A stretch of DNA of 64,000 bases from Paenarthrobacter sp. Z7-10 (lineage in GTDB: Bacteria; Actinomycetota; Actinomycetes; Actinomycetales; Micrococcaceae), in the NCBI RefSeq assembly GCF_026932795.1, contig NZ_JADPVH010000006.1, forward strand, positions 1 through 64,000, given 5' to 3'. Both the position numbers and the translations under genes were made by a program. The notes beneath the pieces were generated by a model, which was given only the letters and a program-made list of their open reading frames with translations, had not been told where the DNA came from and ran no database searches. Shown piece after piece: positions 1 through 8,926 of the stretch (positions within the stretch are counted from its first letter, which is position 1; every line of letters starts with the position of its first letter).

Positions 1-734
1 GCTACAAAGTCCCCCGGCGAATGCGCCTCTGGCTGCGCGCCAGAGACCGGACCTGCACCTTCCCCGGCTGCCGCACCGTAACCGCTGACACCCAACTGGA
101 CCACCTCAAAGCCCACGAACACGGCGGCACCACCGACGACGATGACCTTAGCAGCGAATGCCGCCGCCACCACTACTTCAAACACCTCCCCGACGGCAAA
201 GACCGCCACGGCCACCACCACCCCGCACATTCCAATTCCGACACCAACTCCAGCAATGGCTGCGGCACCGACAACGAATCCGAGACCAGCGTCGGAGCAG
301 ACCCGCCACTGACAGTCCGCGGCTGGAAACCCACGATGACCGACTCCGGCATCCCCGCCTGGACCGCACCCTCCGGCCGGACCTACCCACCCATACCCCG
401 CGACATCACCCCACCCATCCTGCCCAACCACTTCACCACGCCACCGCCCGGCCTCAATGACCGCGAGGCCCCGGAGGACCGTCCTTGGCCGACCCTGCCT
501 CAAGACCCGGACTCAGACACGTGGTGGCAACACCTCCACCAATACCTCTCCGAAGCCGGATCTGAGACTCCCGAACGTCCCTACGCCGAACCGGACGAGA
601 CAGCGACCTTTCATGACAAGCAGCCCCGCAGTCCATACCGTCAGCAACCCTACGCAGCGTGGCCAGCACCGGGTCTGGTCCACACCCCAACCTCAACAGC
701 ATTGCACTGCCCGGTTGGCCGGAACCCGGGATAA
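1..734 (+). CDS. HNH endonuclease domain protein (DUF222/13E12 type), C-terminal part
   Basis: The frame is open from base 3 at the left edge, so the protein starts outside the window; about 243 residues are visible. The first visible residues read YKVPRRMRLWLRARDRTC and run into a zinc-type HNH nuclease core: CTFPGC, then a DH pair and an RRHH..KH cluster. In the family a DUF222 domain precedes this core. Roughly 160 further residues are Pro/Asp/Thr-rich and probably disordered. These proteins occur in many copies in Micrococcaceae; their role is unproven. The stop overlaps the next start by one base (TAATG). The nuclease family is clear; biological function is not. Confidence 0.85.
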   Translation, partial: YKVPRRMRLWLRARDRTCTFPGCRTVTADTQLDHLKAHEHGGTTDDDDLSSECRRHHYFKHLPDGKDRHGHHHPAHSNSDTNSSNGCGTDNESETSVGADPPLTVRGWKPTMTDSGIPAWTAPSGRTYPPIPRDITPPILPNHFTTPPPGLNDREAPEDRPWPTLPQDPDSDTWWQHLHQYLSEAGSETPERPYAEPDETATFHDKQPRSPYRQQPYAAWPAPGLVHTPTSTALHCPVGRNPG

Positions 735-1516
735 TGCAGACTGTGGACAATTCGACCCTGCTGAACACCGGCCCCGTCAGCTGGATCCTGCTGGCCGTTC
801 TGCTGGCCTTGGCCGCGGTGCTGTGGCGGGGAGCCCTGGGACGCCGAGCCCGGGAAATGGTTCTTGCCGGACTCCGAGCCTTGGTGCAGTTGGCGGTCGT
901 TGCGCTGATCATCTCCCGACTGGCCGGCCATCCCGGCGTGGCGCTGCTCTTCGTGGCACTGATGTTCCTGATTGCAGTCTGGACCTCTGGTCGGCGGATC
1001 ACTCCGCACGGACGTTGGTGGTTTGCCGCAGTTCCCATTGCCGCAGGAGCCCTCCCGGTAGGTGCCCTGATGTTTATCAGCGGGGTTCTGCCCTGGAACG
1101 CCTTGGCGCTGGTGGCCGTGCTGGGTCAGCAGGTAGGCGGCGCCATGGCCACAACCACGTTGTCCGGTCGACGACTTGAGGCGGAACTGCTGAGCCGTCG
1201 TGGCGAAGTTGAGGCCGCCGTCGCCCTCGGCTTTCAATGGCCGGCGGCCCGGTCGTTGGTGGCGCGGCCCGTCGCGGGCGAGGCTGTCCTGCCCAGCCTT
1301 GACCAAACCCGCACAGCCGGAACTGTCACACTCCCGGGCGCCTTCGTCGGTCTCATTTTGGGTGGCGCGTCAGCCTTGGATGCAGGCCTGATCCAACTGC
1401 TGGTGCTGATTTCGCTGCTGGCTGTGAACAGCGCGGCCGCCTGGGTGACCATGTTGCTCAGTAACCGGGGCGTGTGGCACTACGCCCCGGCGCCCACAAG
1501 GCATGTTGGTCAGTGA
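734..1516 (+). CDS. fetB: ABC transporter permease, FetB/UPF0014 family
   Basis: A 260-residue polytopic membrane protein. FetB-family proteins are the permease half of an ABC transporter linked in E. coli to iron efflux and oxidative-stress resistance. Hydrophobic segments run from about residue 15 to the C terminus, with the family-like stretch GQQVGGAMATTT and a later PGAFVGLILGGAS segment. I chose the ATG at 734 because the longer frame would overlap the HNH gene and 734 starts exactly on its stop codon (TAATG). Length fits the family (about 260). No FetA-type ATPase lies beside it in the window, which is unusual because the two are normally adjacent. The last 7 bases overlap the 3' end of convergent polA. 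Confidence 0.8.
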   Translation: MQTVDNSTLLNTGPVSWILLAVLLALAAVLWRGALGRRAREMVLAGLRALVQLAVVALIISRLAGHPGVALLFVALMFLIAVWTSGRRITPHGRWWFAAVPIAAGALPVGALMFISGVLPWNALALVAVLGQQVGGAMATTTLSGRRLEAELLSRRGEVEAAVALGFQWPAARSLVARPVAGEAVLPSLDQTRTAGTVTLPGAFVGLILGGASALDAGLIQLLVLISLLAVNSAAAWVTMLLSNRGVWHYAPAPTRHVGQ

Positions 1517-4272
1517 CCTGCTTCGTGCCAGCTCGTACCTGTGCCCACCTGAACCTCAAGCGGGACGGAGAGCTGCGCCGCGGAGCCCATCTGTTCGACC
1601 ACCAACTGCGTTACGGATTCCAATTCGCCGTCGGCCACCTCAAGGACCAGTTCATCGTGGACCTGCAGCAGCATCCGTGAAGCAAGCCTCCGGGACCGAA
1701 GCTCAGCGGCAACGCCCAGCATGGCTTTCTTGATGATGTCGGCGGCAGAGCCTTGAATCGGAGCATTCAAGGCAGCTCGCTCGGCCATTTCCCTAAGTTG
1801 GCGCTGGTCACTGGAAAGGTCCGGCAGGTAGCGCCGGCGTCCTTCAATCGTGGAAGTGAAGCCATCTCTCCGGGCCTGCTCCACGATCCCACGCAGATAA
1901 TCCCGAACTGCGCCAAAACGGTCGAAATAGTCCTTCATCAGGGTCCGGGCCTCATCGACGGGCACTGCCAGCTGCTTGGACAGACCGAAGGAACTGAGGC
2001 CATACACCAGGCCGTAGGACATGGCCTTGACCTTGGAACGCATGGCACTTGTGACCTCGTCCGGGGCGACGTGGAAGACATGCGAACCGACAAAGCGGTG
2101 GAGGTCCTCACCGTCCCTGAACGCCTGGATCAGAGCTTCGTCACCGGACAGGTGCGCCATGATGCGCATCTCGATCTGGGAATAGTCTGCAGTCAGCAGG
2201 GTTTCGTATCCGTCGCCGACAACGAACACCTCACGGATCCGCCGGCCGGCCTCGCTGCGGATGGGGATGTTCTGCAAGTTCGGGTTGTTGGAGGACAGAC
2301 GTCCGGTGGCGGCCACATTCTGTGCATAGGTGGTGTGGATCCTGCCGTCGTCGGCAATGGACTTGTTCAGCCCTTCCACGGTCTGGCGCAGCTTGGTGGC
2401 ATCCCGATAGGCCTGCAGCTGCAGCAGGAACGGATGTCCCGTCCTGACGGCAAGGTCCGCCAGCGCGTCGGCATCAGTGGAATAGCCGGTTTTGATCTTC
2501 TTCGTCGTGGGCATGCCCAGTTCGTCGAAAAGCACGGTTTGAAGCTGTTTCGGAGAACCGAGATTAACCTCGTGGCCGATTGCCTCGAAAGCTGCCGCTT
2601 GGGCCGCGTCGATGGTCGCCGTGAAGTCAGCCAGCAGCTGATCCAATCTCGGTGCTGAAACGGCCACCCCAGTCAATTCCATGTTGGCCAGCACATTGGC
2701 AAGCGGCAGTTCCAGCTCGCCCAGCAGAGTATTTGCCCCCCGCTCGAGCAACTGTCCAACAAAGTGCTCGCTCAACTCCCGAGCCACATAGGCCTTCATC
2801 ACTGCATCGGCAGCCGTTGTGTCCTGGCCCAGCCCCAGGTCGAGCTGGCCGGCGGTTCCAGCACCGGTCGAGCTGACGGAGATCCTCAGGTGTACCTGGC
2901 TCAGATCGGCCAGCTCATAGCTGCGCCGGTCGGGCTGGATCAGATAAGCCGAGATGGATGTATCGTCCACCACTCCCGCCAGTGTAAATCCACGGGCGTA
3001 CAGACTTTTGTATGCGGATTTAAACTCATGGACCACCTTGGGCGCGTCCCGGCTGGTCAGCCAGGCGCCGAGGACCTGCTCAGCTGCGGCGTCAAGGTGG
3101 GCGAACTCCACGTAGGCTGCTGAATGCTCGGCCACCAATGCCAAAGCGATGGCATCGCGACCCTGGACCGCGGCTTCAAAAACTACCTGCAGTCCCACCT
3201 TGGCCAGATTCGTGCCGACGAACCAGGAGCGAAGACTGGGAGCGTCAGTGAGCAGGACGTGGTCCGGCGCAGTGTGCGCTTCGGCAGCGTCGGCAGATTC
3301 ATCTTCACCGAAAAGTTCCGCGAGGCGTTTGCGCAGTGTGTTGAACTGCAGGGCGTCGAAAAGCTCTTCGACCTGATCACTATCCGGGCGCTGGAGCACC
3401 ATGGCATCAAGGACCACAGGCAGCTCCAAGTCACGGAGCAGGTGATTCAGCCGCCGGTTGCGCTTTACCGTGTCCACGTTCTCACGAAGGGCCGCCCCCA
3501 CTTTTCCGCCAATTGCGTCCACGTTGTCCAAAATGCCGTCCAGGCCACCATAGAGGTTGATCCATTTGGCTGCGGTCTTTGGGCCCACGCCAGGGACGCC
3601 GGGAAGATTGTCCGCCGTTTCCCCGACCAGTGCCGCCAGATCCGGATACCGTGCCGGGTCAACGAAGTATTTTTCCTGCACGGCCGCGGCGTCCATCGGG
3701 GGGATATCGGAGATGCCCTTTTTGGGGTAGAGGACGGAGACCTTATCCGTAATCAACTGAAAGGCGTCGCGGTCCCCGGAAACCACCAGTACCTCCCAGC
3801 CGGCCGCTTCCCCCTGCGTGGCAAGGGTGGCAATGATGTCGTCCGCCTCGTATCCCTCCAGTGAAATGGTGGGAATGCGCATGGCGTCCATGACTTTGAT
3901 GATCAGGTCCACCTGACCGTGAAATTCCTCGGGGGACTTAGACCGCCCACCCTTGTATTCGGCGTATTCCACGGAGCGGAAGGTTGGGGTGTCGAGATCG
4001 AAGGCGACCGCCACGTGAGTCGGCTTCTGCTGGCGGATCATGGCCAGCAGCATGGAGGTGAACCCATAAACCGCGTTGGTGTGTTGGCCGGTGTCAGTTG
4101 AAAAATTTTCCGCGGGCAGCGCGTAGAAAGCCCGAAAGGCCATGGAATGGCCGTCAATCACCAGCAGCCGGCGGGGACCGCCGTCGAGCCCCTGAGACTG
4201 TTCCTGAGTCGGGGAAACTGCCTCCGGAGGTTGTGCTGCTGATTCAGGGGCCGTTTTGGTAGTTTCACTCAC
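1510..4272 (-). CDS. polA: DNA polymerase I
   Basis: Replication and repair polymerase of 920 residues, with an N-terminal 5'-3' exonuclease (VIDGHSMAFRAFYAL onward, to about residue 320), a middle domain and a C-terminal family A polymerase. Polymerase motifs A (DYSQIEMRIMAHLSGD), B (RSKVKAMSYGLVYG) and C (LQVHDELVLE) are intact. The middle domain lacks obvious DEDD metal-binding acidic residues, as is common in actinobacterial PolA, so proofreading is probably absent (inference). I chose the GTG at 4272 (VSETTK) over the upstream TTG/ATG codons: it avoids overlap with the divergent gene at 4292 and has a TAGGCT hexamer 7 nt upstream, which suggests a leaderless transcript. Convergent with fetB. 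Confidence 0.95.
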   Translation of the reverse strand: MSETTKTAPESAAQPPEAVSPTQEQSQGLDGGPRRLLVIDGHSMAFRAFYALPAENFSTDTGQHTNAVYGFTSMLLAMIRQQKPTHVAVAFDLDTPTFRSVEYAEYKGGRSKSPEEFHGQVDLIIKVMDAMRIPTISLEGYEADDIIATLATQGEAAGWEVLVVSGDRDAFQLITDKVSVLYPKKGISDIPPMDAAAVQEKYFVDPARYPDLAALVGETADNLPGVPGVGPKTAAKWINLYGGLDGILDNVDAIGGKVGAALRENVDTVKRNRRLNHLLRDLELPVVLDAMVLQRPDSDQVEELFDALQFNTLRKRLAELFGEDESADAAEAHTAPDHVLLTDAPSLRSWFVGTNLAKVGLQVVFEAAVQGRDAIALALVAEHSAAYVEFAHLDAAAEQVLGAWLTSRDAPKVVHEFKSAYKSLYARGFTLAGVVDDTSISAYLIQPDRRSYELADLSQVHLRISVSSTGAGTAGQLDLGLGQDTTAADAVMKAYVARELSEHFVGQLLERGANTLLGELELPLANVLANMELTGVAVSAPRLDQLLADFTATIDAAQAAAFEAIGHEVNLGSPKQLQTVLFDELGMPTTKKIKTGYSTDADALADLAVRTGHPFLLQLQAYRDATKLRQTVEGLNKSIADDGRIHTTYAQNVAATGRLSSNNPNLQNIPIRSEAGRRIREVFVVGDGYETLLTADYSQIEMRIMAHLSGDEALIQAFRDGEDLHRFVGSHVFHVAPDEVTSAMRSKVKAMSYGLVYGLSSFGLSKQLAVPVDEARTLMKDYFDRFGAVRDYLRGIVEQARRDGFTSTIEGRRRYLPDLSSDQRQLREMAERAALNAPIQGSAADIIKKAMLGVAAELRSRRLASRMLLQVHDELVLEVADGELESVTQLVVEQMGSAAQLSVPLEVQVGTGTSWHEAGH

Positions 4273-4279
4273 AGGTGCC

Positions 4280-4285
4280 AGCCTA
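4280..4285 (-). promoter_or_regulatory. Putative -10 of polA (leaderless start)
   Basis: Minus-strand TAGGCT with 7 nt to the GTG at 4272. No Shine-Dalgarno sequence precedes that GTG. No clear -35 is visible. The position is what is expected for a leaderless actinobacterial mRNA; inference only. Confidence 0.35.
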
Positions 4286-4291
4286 GTCATC

Positions 4292-4762
4292 ATGACGGAC
4301 AATTACACAGCGGATGCTGCCGGCAACGCGCATCTGGCTGAGCTGATCGCGGCCGGAGTACCCGAGGAAATGCACGAATGGTTAAGCGCCTTCGGGGTGG
4401 GGACGCTTGTAGCCAAAATGGGCATCAAATTCCTGCAGATGAGCGCCCAAAAAACGGTCGCGACTATGCCTGTGGAGGGCAACACCCAAGTGGCCGGAAT
4501 CCTGCACGGTGGTGCCCACGTGGTGCTGGCCGAGACCCTGGGCTCCTTTGCCTCCGGGATCCACGCTGGGCCGGGCGGTCAGGCTCTGGGCATCGAGGTG
4601 AGTGCGACTCATCACCGGAGCATTTCCTCCGGTCTTGTCACGGGTACCTGCACCGCAATTCATCTGGGCCGCACCTTGGCGACCCACGAAATCGTCATGA
4701 GGGATCCGGAAGGGCGCCGCCTCTCGACGGCCCGCATCACAAACCTGATCCGCAGGCCGTGA
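4292..4762 (+). CDS. PaaI-family hotdog thioesterase
   Basis: A 156-residue hotdog-fold protein resembling acyl-CoA thioesterases of the PaaI/MenI type, which hydrolyse aromatic or other acyl-CoAs. The HGGAHVVLAETLGSFAS stretch is the characteristic hotdog helix with the catalytic acidic residue, followed by GIEVSATHHRSISSG, the beta-strand region typical of this family. I took the ATG at 4292 (MTDNY) rather than the TTG at 4256 because the latter would lie inside polA. The stop overlaps the next gene by 4 bases (GTGA), so the two are probably one transcript. Substrate cannot be told from sequence; MenI (DHNA-CoA thioesterase) is one possibility. Confidence 0.85.
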   Translation: MTDNYTADAAGNAHLAELIAAGVPEEMHEWLSAFGVGTLVAKMGIKFLQMSAQKTVATMPVEGNTQVAGILHGGAHVVLAETLGSFASGIHAGPGGQALGIEVSATHHRSISSGLVTGTCTAIHLGRTLATHEIVMRDPEGRRLSTARITNLIRRP

Positions 4763-5313
4763 CCCCGGGTTTACCTGCAGCGCGGCGCATTCTGATTTAC
4801 GGCGTCACCGGCTCCGGTAAGTCCACCTTCGCTCGCCAGCTGGGCGCAGTCACTAAACTTCCCTGCCATTTGGTTGACGACGAGATCGGCTGGCTTCCGG
4901 GTTGGAAGTCGCGGCCGATGGCCGATCAGCAGGCACTTGCCTCCGCAATCGCGGCTGGAGACGAGTGGATTCTGGACTCTGCCTATGCCCAATGGCGGAG
5001 CGCGGTGATGCCAAGAGTCGAGCTGCTCATTGCCCTTGACTATCCTCGCTGGCTCTCGTTCGCGCGGCTGACGCGGCGCAGCTTGCGCCGGGTTTACCGT
5101 TGTGAAGAGGTCTGCAATGGAAATCGCGAAACTCTGGGCAGGCTGAGGTCCGCGGATTCGATTCTGCTTTGGCACTTCTCATCGTTTGCCCGCAAACGCC
5201 GGACAATGCGGGCTCTGGCCGCAAATCCGGGAAAAATGCACGTTGTAATCTTTCGGCACCCCCGACAAGCCGAACGTTGGCTGGATCAGCTCGCCAAGCT
5301 GGTCGTTGAGTAG
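4759..5313 (+). CDS. P-loop adenylate-kinase-like protein (FlaR/topology-modulation type)
   Basis: A 184-residue P-loop protein. The Walker A is visible near residue 17 (YGVTGSGKSTFARQLG), followed by HLVDDEIGWLPGW, a pattern shared with small kinases annotated as adenylate kinase-like or DNA topology modulation proteins (FlaR-like). A basic segment (RLTRRSLRRVYR) could be a lid. I chose the GTG at 4759 because it overlaps the preceding stop (GTGA) and leaves the Walker A close to the N terminus, as usual. The phosphate acceptor is unknown. Translationally coupled to the thioesterase gene. Confidence 0.75.
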   Translation: MTPGLPAARRILIYGVTGSGKSTFARQLGAVTKLPCHLVDDEIGWLPGWKSRPMADQQALASAIAAGDEWILDSAYAQWRSAVMPRVELLIALDYPRWLSFARLTRRSLRRVYRCEEVCNGNRETLGRLRSADSILLWHFSSFARKRRTMRALAANPGKMHVVIFRHPRQAERWLDQLAKLVVE

Positions 5314-5420
5314 CTGGGAAAGGCGTTCGACGACGCAGCTGCGGGACAAACCGCGGTGCTCGACGGTCAGGTACTCAATGTTTGCCGCGGTCCGGCCAAT
5401 TGCCGCGGATCCGGCCTGGC

Positions 5421-5648
5421 CTATTTAGGATGGAACGCAGGAACAATCAGGTAGATGCCGTAAAGCACGGCCGCCGCGCAGAGAGCAAAACAAACGTAGG
5501 CGCCGACCCGTGCAATTCGTGTGCTGGGTACGTGCTCATCGACGCTTACGGCGTACAGCCGCACGCCTACAGAATAAAGCCCAACCACCAAAACCGCTGA
5601 AATAATGGTGGCGATGGCGACGGCCAGGAAGGCCCCCCAGTTAATCAT
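5421..5648 (-). CDS. Small two-TM membrane protein downstream of the phosphate permease
   Basis: A 75-residue protein with two clear hydrophobic helices (about residues 5-30 and 45-68). I do not recognise a named domain. The start overlaps the stop of the Pit permease gene by 4 bases (ATGA), so it is almost certainly co-translated with it and may be an accessory to phosphate uptake; that role is inferred only from position. Confidence 0.7.
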   Translation of the reverse strand: MINWGAFLAVAIATIISAVLVVGLYSVGVRLYAVSVDEHVPSTRIARVGAYVCFALCAAAVLYGIYLIVPAFHPK

Positions 5649-7351
5649 GGCTGGTCCTTCCGGTTCGGAGTATCCGCGGGTGCCGGCGCGGGAAACGAAG
5701 TCTGTGCAGCAGGAGTCGTTTCTTCAGCGGTGGATTCCGCCGGTTGTACCACTGTCGGTTGCGCGGCTGCATGCTTGCCCCCGCTTCGGCCCTCGCCCCG
5801 TTCGGCTGGGGCGCCTCCACTCGGCGCTGACGCGTTCTGCTTACCGGTACCGGACCGGCCGGCACCGGTTTTACCCGCATCAGTCTTGCCGCCACCAGGC
5901 TTGCCGCCGTCGGGCTTGCCCGCACCCAGCTTGCCCGCGCTGGTTTTACTACCGCCTGGTCGACCACTGCCCGACTTGTTGGTGCCCGATTTACCCGCAC
6001 CTGGAGACTTCCCGTCTGCCCCCTGCCTGCTGCCCGGGGTACCGGTGCCGCCTGCCGATGCTGGCCGTTTCGCGGCCGGACCCTGCTTCGATGTCCCGGA
6101 CTTAGCCTTCGCCGCGGATTTCTGCGTCGATTTCAGCGCCGCTTTCCGTGCAGCCTTCATCCGTGCAGCCTGCCGCTGACGCTGCTTTTTGGTGGGAATA
6201 GTCACCGTCCCACCGACGACGCCCACCTCGCTGATGGCATTCCTATGGTCGACGCGCTCGCGCTGGGACAGGAAGAAGATCAACAGGATGGCGCTGAGTC
6301 CGAGGACGGCGTCGATGAGGACACCCACCGGTCCAAACCCCGCGACGAATGCGGCGAACCCACCCACGATCGCGGCGGCCGGCAGTGTGAACAGCCATCC
6401 GAGGGCAATCTTGCCGATAGCGCGCCAACGGACCGTGGATCCCTTCCGGCCCAGGCCCGAGCCCACTACCGATCCCGATGCCACATGCGTGGTGGACAGC
6501 GCGAAGCCCAGGTGCGACGACGCCAGGATAGCGGCCGCGGTGCTGGTTTCCGCGGCGAATCCCTGCGCCGGCTTAACATCCGTCAGACCACTGCCGAGGG
6601 TTCGGATGATGCGCCAACCACCCGTATAGGTGCCAAGCGCGATGGCCAGAGCACAGGAACCGACCACCCAGAAGACCGGTCCCGTCCCAGCCGCCTGCAT
6701 ATTGGCGGAGATCAGGACCAGGGTAATGACACCCATAGTCTTCTGCGCGTCGTTGGTACCATGCGCCAGCGACACCAGGGAGGAGGAGAAGACCTGCGCG
6801 TAGCGGAAACCGCCGCGCTTCTGCACCATCTTGTCACCGGAATCCGGGTCGGTACGGCGGGTGATGGCGTAGGCCAGCTTTGTGCACAAATACGCCACAC
6901 CGCCGGCGATCAGGGGCGCGAGGACAGCGGGAAGAATCACCTTGGACAGCAGCACACTCAGGTCCACCGCGTGGAACCCAATGCCGACGACGGCGGCGCC
7001 AATCAATCCTCCGAACAAGGCGTGGGAGGAACTCGATGGAAGCCCGAAGAGCCACGTCATCAGGTTCCAGAGCACCGCACCCAGCAGCCCCGCGAAAATC
7101 AGCACCGGGGTGATCTGCACACCTGACGTGCCCTCCCGAATCAATCCACCGGAAATGGTCTTAGCCACTTCAGTGGACAGGAAGGCGCCCACCAGGTTCA
7201 GCACCGCGGACAGCGCAACCGCAGTCTTCGGCTTGATGGCACCCGTCGCTATTGGGGTGGCCATCGCGTTGGCGGTGTCGTGAAAGCCATTCGTGAAATC
7301 AAAGAAAAATGCCAGTGCTATGACCAGCACCACCATGACGGTTAGATCCAC
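5645..7351 (-). CDS. Inorganic phosphate transporter, Pit family, with long basic low-complexity tail
   Basis: A 568-residue Pit (PF01384) low-affinity phosphate/cation permease. Both Pit signatures are visible: DFTNGFHDTANAMATPIATG near the N terminus and AHGTNDAQKTMGVI in the second half. About 11 hydrophobic segments fill the first 380 residues. I chose the GTG at 7351 (VDLTVMVVLV) because family members start just before this helix; the longer frame adds 28 unrelated residues. The last 180 or so residues are a K/G/A/S/P-rich tail with GAGK/GGGK-like repeats that is not part of the Pit fold. It overlaps the small downstream membrane gene by 4 bases. Confidence 0.9.
   Translation of the reverse strand: MDLTVMVVLVIALAFFFDFTNGFHDTANAMATPIATGAIKPKTAVALSAVLNLVGAFLSTEVAKTISGGLIREGTSGVQITPVLIFAGLLGAVLWNLMTWLFGLPSSSSHALFGGLIGAAVVGIGFHAVDLSVLLSKVILPAVLAPLIAGGVAYLCTKLAYAITRRTDPDSGDKMVQKRGGFRYAQVFSSSLVSLAHGTNDAQKTMGVITLVLISANMQAAGTGPVFWVVGSCALAIALGTYTGGWRIIRTLGSGLTDVKPAQGFAAETSTAAAILASSHLGFALSTTHVASGSVVGSGLGRKGSTVRWRAIGKIALGWLFTLPAAAIVGGFAAFVAGFGPVGVLIDAVLGLSAILLIFFLSQRERVDHRNAISEVGVVGGTVTIPTKKQRQRQAARMKAARKAALKSTQKSAAKAKSGTSKQGPAAKRPASAGGTGTPGSRQGADGKSPGAGKSGTNKSGSGRPGGSKTSAGKLGAGKPDGGKPGGGKTDAGKTGAGRSGTGKQNASAPSGGAPAERGEGRSGGKHAAAQPTVVQPAESTAEETTPAAQTSFPAPAPADTPNRKDQP
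5800..6010 (-). repeat. GxGK-type repeats encoding the Pit tail
   Basis: Degenerate in-frame repeats built on AGK/GGGK/GAGK units (for example KLGAGKPDGGKPGGGKTD) in the C-terminal tail. They are visible both in DNA (recurrent cagcttgcccg-like words) and in protein. Strongly basic, likely cytoplasmic and disordered. Confidence 0.7.
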
Positions 7352-7519
7352 CCGCGATCCAATCTGAGGGAATAGGAATTGTGCGCCGGCGAACTCCGTA
7401 GGTTTCCGGATCCGCCCCGCGCATTGGAGAGCCAAGAAGATCCTACGCGGGAAGCCGGACCAGACAAAAGTTCAACGGCCGGCTCGGCGGCGTCCGCGAA
7501 AGGCAGCCCCCTTACTACC

Positions 7520-7548
7520 TTGACTCGAGCGTGTACTGCGAGTTGGAT
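7520..7548 (+). promoter_or_regulatory. Possible promoter of the ADH gene
   Basis: TTGACT at 7520-7525, 17 nt, then TTGGAT at 7543-7548, 54 nt before the ATG at 7603. The -35 is good and the -10 weak. Inference from sequence only. Confidence 0.3.
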
Positions 7549-7602
7549 CGGAAGGAGGCTCTATAACCGGCGTTATCACCCGCGTTGACCCGAGGAGACA
7601 GC

Positions 7603-8778
7603 ATGAAAGCACTGACCTGGCAGGGACGCCAGTCCGTGAGCGTGGAGACAGTTCCCGATCCGACCATCCAGGAACCGACGGATGCCGTGGTCAGGATCAC
7701 CTCCACAGCCATCTGCGGATCCGATCTGCACCTCTACGACGTCCTGACGCCCTTCATGCATCGGGGTGACGTTCTAGGTCACGAACCGATGGGGATCGTG
7801 GAGGAAGTTGGGCCGGGCGTCTCGAACCTCTCCCCCGGCGACCGCGTCGTGGTTCCCTTCAATATTTCCTGCGGCACCTGTTTCATGTGCCGGCGCGGGC
7901 TGCAGTCCCAATGTGAGACGACCCAAGTGCGGGACAAGGGCAGCGGAGCGGCGATTTTCGGTTACAGCGAGCTGTATGGCCAGGTGCCGGGCGGACAGGC
8001 AGAGTATCTGCGGGTTCCGCACGCCGACTATGGACCGATCAGGGTTGGAACCGAACTTGAGGATGAACGCTACCTGTACCTCTCGGACATTCTGCCCACC
8101 GCATGGCAGGGGGTGCAGTACGCCAACGTGCCCGACGGAGGCACCTTAGCCGTGCTGGGCCTGGGCCCTGTCGGCCAATTTGCGGCACGCATCGGCCGCC
8201 ATCTTGGCTATCGAGTGCTGGCCGTCGATCCCGTCGCGGAACGCCGGGCCATGGCCGAACGCCATGGCGTGGAAACGTTGGACCTGACGAAGGATATCGC
8301 GGCGGAACTGAAGGACCGCACGCAGGGGCGGGGCCCGGATTCCGTGCTCGACGCCGTCGGCATGGAGGCCCACGGCTCCCCCGTGGCCAGCTTCGCGCAG
8401 CAGGCGGCAGGCCTGCTGCCCGACGCACTGGCGAAGAAAGCAATCGAGTTGGCCGGGGTGGACAGGCTGTCCGCGCTGCACGCCGCCATTGACGCAGTTC
8501 GGCGCGGCGGCACGCTGTCCCTAAGCGGCGTGTACGGCGGGCAGGCAGATCCGATGCCGATGCTGACGCTGTTCGACAAGCAAATCCAAGTTCGGATGGG
8601 CCAGTGCAACGTCAAGCGTTGGATCGACGACGTTCTTCCACTGGCCGAGGACGAGGCCGATCCGCTGGGCGTTATGGATCTGGTGACACATCGCGTCCCG
8701 CTGGCCGAGGCGCCCGCGGCCTACTCGCTGTTCCAAAAGAAAGCCGATGGTTGCATCAAAGTCATCCTCAAGCCCTGA
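7603..8778 (+). CDS. Zinc-dependent alcohol dehydrogenase, formaldehyde-dehydrogenase-like
   Basis: A 391-residue medium-chain dehydrogenase. Catalytic-zinc region ICGSDLHLYD and GHEPMGIVEEVGPGV, structural-zinc cysteines in CGTCFMCRRGLQSQC, and a Rossmann glycine motif LGLGPVGQFAA are all present. The length and the long insert after the Rossmann domain resemble glutathione-independent formaldehyde dehydrogenases and their many actinobacterial paralogues; substrate is uncertain. The ATG at 7603 is preceded by GAGGAG at a good distance, which decides this start over the one 18 nt upstream. A 33-residue ORF and a phosphoribosyltransferase follow closely. Confidence 0.9.
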   Translation: MKALTWQGRQSVSVETVPDPTIQEPTDAVVRITSTAICGSDLHLYDVLTPFMHRGDVLGHEPMGIVEEVGPGVSNLSPGDRVVVPFNISCGTCFMCRRGLQSQCETTQVRDKGSGAAIFGYSELYGQVPGGQAEYLRVPHADYGPIRVGTELEDERYLYLSDILPTAWQGVQYANVPDGGTLAVLGLGPVGQFAARIGRHLGYRVLAVDPVAERRAMAERHGVETLDLTKDIAAELKDRTQGRGPDSVLDAVGMEAHGSPVASFAQQAAGLLPDALAKKAIELAGVDRLSALHAAIDAVRRGGTLSLSGVYGGQADPMPMLTLFDKQIQVRMGQCNVKRWIDDVLPLAEDEADPLGVMDLVTHRVPLAEAPAAYSLFQKKADGCIKVILKP

Positions 8779-8813
8779 ACGGTGTGGATGGGGAAACGAA
8801 AGGAGAGTCCATC

Positions 8814-8915
8814 ATGGCTCGTTATGACGCCGTCTATCCGCCTGCGGGCACCCAAGAGTTCCTGGGGGGCTGGGTAAACAGCTTTCGACAGTTCACCGGC
8901 CGTGTCCTGGGCTGA
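8814..8915 (+). CDS. 33-residue small protein between ADH and phosphoribosyltransferase genes
   Basis: MARYDAVYPPAGTQEFLGGW... is a 33-codon ORF with a strong Shine-Dalgarno sequence (AAAGGAGAG) 6 nt before its ATG. It sits 35 nt after the ADH stop and 11 nt before the next start. Not recognised; amphipathic, rich in aromatic residues. The good ribosome site and the tight spacing are the reason to call it. Confidence 0.55.
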   Translation: MARYDAVYPPAGTQEFLGGWVNSFRQFTGRVLG

Positions 8916-8926
8916 GCCGGGGCAAT

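Noticed and set aside
1753-3864. Long plus-strand ORFs antisense to polA (for example 301 and 246 codons).
   Set aside because: They lie wholly inside polA on the opposite strand, show no recognisable domains and are typical of high-GC antisense frames.
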